From positions 1 through 18,645 of the forward strand of contig JAVBPP010000082.1 of NCBI GenBank assembly GCA_031549535.1: a stretch of DNA of 18,645 bases, in the 5' to 3' direction. Below the pieces are notes generated by a model that made no database searches, was not told the DNA's origin, and worked only from the letters and a program-made list of their open reading frames with translations. Shown here piece by piece: positions 15,068-18,645 of the stretch; positions within the stretch are counted from its first letter, which is position 1; each line of letters begins with the position of its first letter. The DNA comes from JAVBPP01 sp031549535 (GTDB taxonomy: Bacteria; Bacillota; Clostridia; Oscillospirales; Acutalibacteraceae). The position numbers and the translations under genes were made by a program.

Positions 15068-15379
15068 ATGGCGTTGTTAACAATTACAAAAGAAAATTTT
15101 GAGGCAGAAGTTGTGAATTCTGAGGTTCCGGTGTTGTTGGATTTCTGGGCTCCCTGGTGCGGCCCCTGCCGCATGGTGGCACCGATTGTAGACGAAATTG
15201 CGGAAACGCAGAGCGGCGTTAAGGTTGGTAAGGTGAATGTGGACGAGCAGCCGGACCTTGCGGAGATGTTCCATGTTCTGAGCATCCCGACCCTCGTTGT
15301 TATGAATCGGGGCGAAGTGCAGGAAACCAGCGTGGGCGTAAAATCCAAAGACGCCATTCTTGGCATGTTGGGTCTGTAA
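15068..15379 (+). CDS. trxA: Thioredoxin
   Basis: Small cytoplasmic disulfide reductase, 103 residues, the usual length. The active site FWAPWCGPC spans residues 26-34, with C31 and C34. The cis-proline motif SIPT lies at 72-75 (P74). AAGGAG at 15055-15060 sits seven bases before ATG 15068, so I use this start; the reading frame stays open much further upstream but there has no family similarity. Its promoter shares the 129-base gap with the divergent desulfoferrodoxin gene; I see no convincing -35/-10 pair for it. Thioredoxin could help reduce proteins or supply electrons in the oxidative-stress response, but the electron donor for desulfoferrodoxin is normally rubredoxin, which is absent here. 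Confidence 0.96.
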   Translation: MALLTITKENFEAEVVNSEVPVLLDFWAPWCGPCRMVAPIVDEIAETQSGVKVGKVNVDEQPDLAEMFHVLSIPTLVVMNRGEVQETSVGVKSKDAILGMLGL

Positions 15380-15454
15380 GCGCTTAACAAAGGCTAACAA
15401 ATCAAACAAAGCAATAAATTTACTAAGCTTTTCCATAAATAATGGTTCCGCGCA

Positions 15455-15484
15455 TTGACAAGTCCGGGTTTGGTATGTTATCAA
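15455..15484 (+). promoter_or_regulatory. Possible upstream promoter for the DivIVA-like gene
   Basis: A perfect -35 hexamer TTGACA (15455-15460) is followed after 18 bases by TATCAA (15479-15484), a four-of-six match to the -10 consensus. It lies in the 238-base gap after thioredoxin, which otherwise contains no gene. A second, closer promoter candidate lies at 15519-15547. Confidence 0.45.
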
Positions 15485-15518
15485 TAAACGGATAAATGCT
15501 GCAAAGAAGTAGCAAGCC

Positions 15519-15547
15519 TTGTATTTCGGAAAAGCCTGTGTTACAAT
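15519..15547 (+). promoter_or_regulatory. Extended -10 promoter for the DivIVA-like gene
   Basis: TTGTAT (15519-15524) and TACAAT (15542-15547) are separated by 17 bases. TACAAT matches the -10 consensus at five of six positions and is preceded by TG at the extended -10 spacing (TGTTACAAT). This would start transcription near 15554, about 64 bases before ATG 15618. The gene appears to have its own transcript. Confidence 0.6.
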
Positions 15548-15617
15548 GCTTTAAGAAGTATTAGGATGTGCTGCCTGCCCGGCGGCGGATAGAATCCGGA
15601 TAAAGAGGAGAATGAAT

Positions 15618-16244
15618 ATGGCTGAAGGATACACGCCAAATGAAAAAAATCTAAAGATGTTTGGCACTGAGGCGAACGGCTATACCATGGAACGCGTGGA
15701 CAGTTATCTGTTCCAGCTGGAAAACGCCTATGTAAAAATGAAGGAAAAGTTAGAGAGCTACCGCAGCGCGGCAGAAGCCCAGCCTGTGGCACCCGTTATG
15801 GGCGGCATGGATGAGAGCGCAAACGCAAGAATGGCGGAGCTGGAAGAGAAAAACAGAAAGCTACGTGAGGCGGCGGAGACGATCCGTTCAGCCAACAGCT
15901 TTTTAAAGGATAAGGTGGAGGAGTTGACCGCGCAGCTGGAGCAGGCGCAGGCGCAAACCCTCGCCGCGGAACAGGCCGCGAAGGTGGCCGCCCATCAAAT
16001 TCAACAGCCGCAATTTGAGCAGGATTCGCAGCGCGACCTCATTGCGAAAACGCTGCTCGATGCCCGCTCTGCCGCCGAGGATATCGTCCGCCAGGCGCGC
16101 ATTGAGGCGGAAGGCGTCAACCGTGAGATTCAGCGCCGCAGCGAAACGCTGAAAACAGAGTATGACCACGCGCGCAATCAGCTGCAGGGTCTATGTTATT
16201 CCGTATCCAATTTGCTGCGTGAATGCGAGAAACAGGATAATTAA
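15618..16244 (+). CDS. DivIVA-domain coiled-coil protein
   Basis: Probable cytoplasmic scaffold of the DivIVA/GpsB group, 208 residues, recruited to division sites or curved membrane. The N-terminus has FGTEANGYTMERVDSYLFQL (15-34), which matches the DivIVA pattern of GY, VD and a following helix. A Pro/Gly linker (55-66) leads to a long coiled coil (67-130), and a second helical segment at 138-185 (LLDARSAAEDIVRQARIEAE) resembles the DivIVA C-terminal domain. I chose ATG 15618 because GAGGAG (15605-15610) is seven bases before it; the in-frame ATG at 15612 would leave only one base. It has its own promoter and ends before a hairpin-rich gap. It is a second DivIVA-type protein besides that at 6299. 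Confidence 0.82.
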   Translation: MAEGYTPNEKNLKMFGTEANGYTMERVDSYLFQLENAYVKMKEKLESYRSAAEAQPVAPVMGGMDESANARMAELEEKNRKLREAAETIRSANSFLKDKVEELTAQLEQAQAQTLAAEQAAKVAAHQIQQPQFEQDSQRDLIAKTLLDARSAAEDIVRQARIEAEGVNREIQRRSETLKTEYDHARNQLQGLCYSVSNLLRECEKQDN

Positions 16245-16249
16245 ATAAA

Positions 16250-16272
16250 TGCACCTCACGAAAAGGGGTGCA
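16250..16272 (-). terminator. Hairpin terminator, probably for the GH95 gene
   Basis: TGCACCTC at 16250-16257 pairs with GGGGTGCA at 16265-16272 (eight pairs, one G-U) around a seven-base loop. On the minus strand the stem is followed by TTTATTTAATT, a T-rich tail fitting an intrinsic terminator for the GH95 gene that ends at 16361. On the + strand it lies just after the DivIVA-like stop and lacks a T-tract. Confidence 0.6.
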
Positions 16273-16282
16273 CCGTTTGCGA

Positions 16283-16357
16283 AGGCGTACCATGTAACGC
16301 CCGCATCCCCAGAGCAGATACTGTGCAAGGGGGGCTGCGGGCGAGTGTGGTACGCCT
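16283..16357. terminator. Long stem-loop between convergent genes
   Basis: AGGCGTACCA (16283-16292) pairs exactly with TGGTACGCCT (16348-16357). Inside it CGCCCGCA (16298-16305) pairs exactly with TGCGGGCG (16336-16343), and CCCC (16307-16310) can pair with the G-run at 16329-16334. On the + strand CTTTT follows, overlapping the GH95 stop, so it can end the DivIVA-like transcript. On the minus strand it lies four bases after the GH95 stop. Its size, about 75 bases, is larger than needed for a terminator. It could also be a dispersed palindromic repeat or a small structured RNA. Confidence 0.6.
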
Positions 16358-16360
16358 CTT

Positions 16361-18645
16361 TTATATATCCAGTACCGTTTCCCCTGCAAGCTGCAGGGCT
16401 TTTATCTTCCCATTATAATGTACGGTGACCTTGCCGGTGCCGTAAAGTGTGCAGGCTGTGAGAGCGCCATTCACCCATTCCATAGAAACACGGATATTGC
16501 CTCGCGCCAGCAGGCCGGAAACATGCCCGTTTTGCCAGCGTTTCGGCAGGGCGGGCAACAAAAACAGTTCACCGGGGCGGGATTGCAGTAGCATTTCCGC
16601 GATGCCGCTCACCGCGCCGAAATTGCCGTCAATTTGAAACGGGGGATGCGCATCGAACAGGTTTTCATAGCTGCCGCCGCCTCCGTGCATTTGTGTGCCC
16701 TGGGTTTTTACCGGGCGTAGCTGCATGTCCAGCAGTTTCAGTGCGTGATCGCCGTCCAACAAGCGTGCCCAAAAATTAATTTTCCAACCCAGGCTCCAGC
16801 CGGTGCCGTTGTCTCCGCGTAGCTCCAGTGTTTTGCGGCAGGCTGCGGCAAGCTCCGGCGTATCCTGAGGCGTGATTAAATAGGCCGGGTGCAAAGCGTA
16901 TAAATGGGAAACATGGCGGTGTGTTGGTTCGGTTTCTGTATATTCGCTATCCCATTCCAGCAGCTGCCCCTTGCTGCCGATTACAAAACCCTGCAGTTTT
17001 TCGAGAGTCTCGCGTAAAAGTGCGGTAAAGCTGTCAGCAAGAAGCAAATCTTGCGCGGCCTGCAGGCAATTTTGGAACAAATCCTGTATCAAAGCTTGGC
17101 ACATGGTGGCCCACTTTGCAACGGAGGAGTAGGCCCCATCCACATAAAAGCTGTTTTCCGGCGAGGTGGCGGGGGAGAAAACCAGTTTGCCCGCCTCGTT
17201 CGGCACCAGCAGGGCGAGGTAAAATTCTGCCGCCTTCTTCAGAATCGGATAGGCAGTATTGCGCAAAAACTCTAAATCTTTCGTAAATTCATATTGCGCG
17301 TAAAGGTTTTGGCAGAGCCAGGCGGAGCCGAAGGGCCAAAACGCCCACTGTGCATCACCGGAAACCGGGGTGGAAAGCCGCCAGAGGTCTACGTTGTGGT
17401 GGCAGCAAAAGCCGGGCGCGTTATAGTGGATTGCCGCCGTACGTTCCCCGGAGACGGAAAGCTCGCGTAGCATCTGTACCAGCGGTTCCTGCAGCTCCGG
17501 CATGGCACAGGGGAGTGTCGGCCAGTAGTTCATCTCTGTGTTGATATTTACCGTGTAGTTTGACTTCCACGGCGGGTCGTAGCGGTCATTCCAAATCCCC
17601 TGCAGGTTGCCCGGCTGGGTGCCCGGGCGGGAGGAGGCGATGGCAAGGTAACGTCCGTAGTTAAACAGCAGGGTATAAAGCCCAAGGTCATCTTTGTTGC
17701 GCCGGAAAGCAAGCAGGCGTTTATCTGTTGGCAGGTTCGGCTCTTCCGCCGCTTCCAGCTCCAGTGAAACGCGCCCGTAGAGTTCTTGATAGTCGCGCAG
17801 ATGCCGCGCCTTGAGCGCCTCGTAGCCGCCCAGCGCCAGAATGTGCTCTACGCAGCGTTTTTTATATTCTTTGCCGTCAATAAACGGGAGGCGGCTCCAG
17901 CCGTTGAAGCTGGTAAATGCACAGAAATAGAGCGTTGCCTCCCGCGCGTTCGAAACGAGGATGCTGTCATCCGTAAGGCGGATTTCCCCGTCGCTTTCCA
18001 CGCGCAGCGCGGCGCGAAAACAGATGCCCCGGCGCGTCGGTTCATCAAAATAGGCAACATTGCTTGCAATATTGTCCACATTATGTTCCGAGGGACATTC
18101 GCCGTCTAAAAGCAACAGCCCATTTTCTGTTTTGACAGCGGCATGTAACTGAGAGCACAGCTGTGCGCTGAAATCCAACGAGCCGCCCTGTGCTGTCATA
18201 TGCAGTGCAATCACGTTATCAGGGTAGGAGGCGAACATCTCCCGCGTGTGCTGTGTTTGCTTGAGCGTAAATTCCGTTGTGTGCACAGCGTCTTCCAGCG
18301 AAAGGCTGCGCAAGTAGGTGCTCGCCCGCTTTCCGCCATGAAAGCGCAGCAGCAGCTCGCCCAGCGGCATATAAGCCTGGGACCAAACGCTGTTGCACTC
18401 CTGCTCAATCACCTGCTGTGCTTGCACCAGCTCCCCCTGCGCGGCAAGTGCCTGGGCGCGCAAATAGGCGTCCGCGCTGCCGGGGCGGGTCGTATCCTTG
18501 GGGTAGCCCGTCCAAAGCTCGTCGTGGTTCAGCGCAATGCGCTCCTCGGCGACACCGCCGTAAATCATTGCGCCCAGATGTCCGCTCCCCAGCGGCAGAG
18601 CCTGCGTCCAGCCCTTGGCCGGTTTGTCATACCAAAGTGTTTGGT
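16361..18645 (-). CDS. GH95 family glycosidase (alpha-L-fucosidase/galactosidase), N-terminus off the edge
   Basis: Inverting exo-glycosidase, open at the right edge; 760 codons are visible, lacking probably only a few N-terminal residues. LWYDKPAKGW and ALPLGSGHLGAMIYGGV (encoded about 18560-18640) match the GH95 N-terminal domain. Numbered from the ATG at 18568, NINTEMNYW (341-349) holds the two asparagines that position the water, SPENSF (469-474) holds the likely acid E471, and FQIDGNFG (644-651) holds the likely base D647. HVSHLYALHP and GWSLGWKINFWARLLDGDHA are also typical. No signal peptide is seen in the visible part, which suggests a cytoplasmic enzyme if the true start is near. Family membership is clear; fucose versus L-galactose specificity is not. 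Confidence 0.93.
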   Translation of the reverse strand, partial: QTLWYDKPAKGWTQALPLGSGHLGAMIYGGVAEERIALNHDELWTGYPKDTTRPGSADAYLRAQALAAQGELVQAQQVIEQECNSVWSQAYMPLGELLLRFHGGKRASTYLRSLSLEDAVHTTEFTLKQTQHTREMFASYPDNVIALHMTAQGGSLDFSAQLCSQLHAAVKTENGLLLLDGECPSEHNVDNIASNVAYFDEPTRRGICFRAALRVESDGEIRLTDDSILVSNAREATLYFCAFTSFNGWSRLPFIDGKEYKKRCVEHILALGGYEALKARHLRDYQELYGRVSLELEAAEEPNLPTDKRLLAFRRNKDDLGLYTLLFNYGRYLAIASSRPGTQPGNLQGIWNDRYDPPWKSNYTVNINTEMNYWPTLPCAMPELQEPLVQMLRELSVSGERTAAIHYNAPGFCCHHNVDLWRLSTPVSGDAQWAFWPFGSAWLCQNLYAQYEFTKDLEFLRNTAYPILKKAAEFYLALLVPNEAGKLVFSPATSPENSFYVDGAYSSVAKWATMCQALIQDLFQNCLQAAQDLLLADSFTALLRETLEKLQGFVIGSKGQLLEWDSEYTETEPTHRHVSHLYALHPAYLITPQDTPELAAACRKTLELRGDNGTGWSLGWKINFWARLLDGDHALKLLDMQLRPVKTQGTQMHGGGGSYENLFDAHPPFQIDGNFGAVSGIAEMLLQSRPGELFLLPALPKRWQNGHVSGLLARGNIRVSMEWVNGALTACTLYGTGKVTVHYNGKIKALQLAGETVLDI

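Noticed and set aside
15380..15454. Possible terminator after thioredoxin (GTAAGCGCTTAAC palindrome near the stop)
   Set aside because: The palindrome is short and imperfect, with no loop room and no T-tract, so I do not call a terminator.

Overview
The window reads as chromosome from an anaerobic, low-oxygen-tolerance Firmicute of the class Clostridia, probably an Oscillospiraceae/Ruminococcaceae-type gut bacterium. The grounds are a transketolase split into two genes, a two-subunit Fe-S fumarase beta subunit, desulfoferrodoxin, several DivIVA-type coiled-coil proteins, AGGAGG-like ribosome binding sites, moderately GC-rich codon use, and the lspA-rluD pair directly after an acidic-tailed gene in the place where divIVA usually lies in Clostridia. 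This is inference from gene content; there is no rRNA to confirm it. I saw no tRNA, CRISPR array, integrase, transposase or phage gene.

Layout. Positions 1-14482 are one long run of + strand genes, many joined by four-base ATGA overlaps. First comes a cell-envelope/RNA-modification block: the tail of an upstream gene, lspA, and an RluD-family pseudouridine synthase. A 172-base gap with several possible RNA stems follows, then a Cof-type HAD phosphatase. Next are the two halves of transketolase, a membrane-anchored propeller-like protein of unknown function, a DivIVA-like coiled-coil protein with a Gln/Glu/Pro-rich tail, and an orphan class I fumarase beta subunit. A PiT phosphate transporter and its PhoU-like (DUF47) partner come next. 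The run ends with a probable glycan unit: a GPH-family sugar:cation symporter, an 842-residue GH38/GH57-like protein, and a lipoprotein polysaccharide deacetylase.

Positions 14483-16360 hold a small oxidative-stress/redox divergon, with desulfoferrodoxin on the minus strand and thioredoxin on the plus strand. After it comes a monocistronic DivIVA-like gene with its own promoter-like sequences. Two hairpins, one of them long, separate that gene from a convergent gene. From 16361 to the right edge the minus strand carries nearly all of a GH95 glycosidase (alpha-L-fucosidase or alpha-L-galactosidase family), cut off at its N-terminus by the window edge.

How the genes may work together (inference): the GPH symporter, GH38/57-like protein, deacetylase and GH95 enzyme suggest capture and breakdown of host or plant oligosaccharides. 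Released sugars could feed the non-oxidative pentose phosphate steps of transketolase. Desulfoferrodoxin and thioredoxin protect an anaerobe against superoxide. The least explained items are the structured leader at 1540-1670, the orphan fumarase beta subunit, the propeller-like membrane protein, the 842-residue GH38/57-like protein, and the long stem-loop between the convergent genes at 16283-16357.
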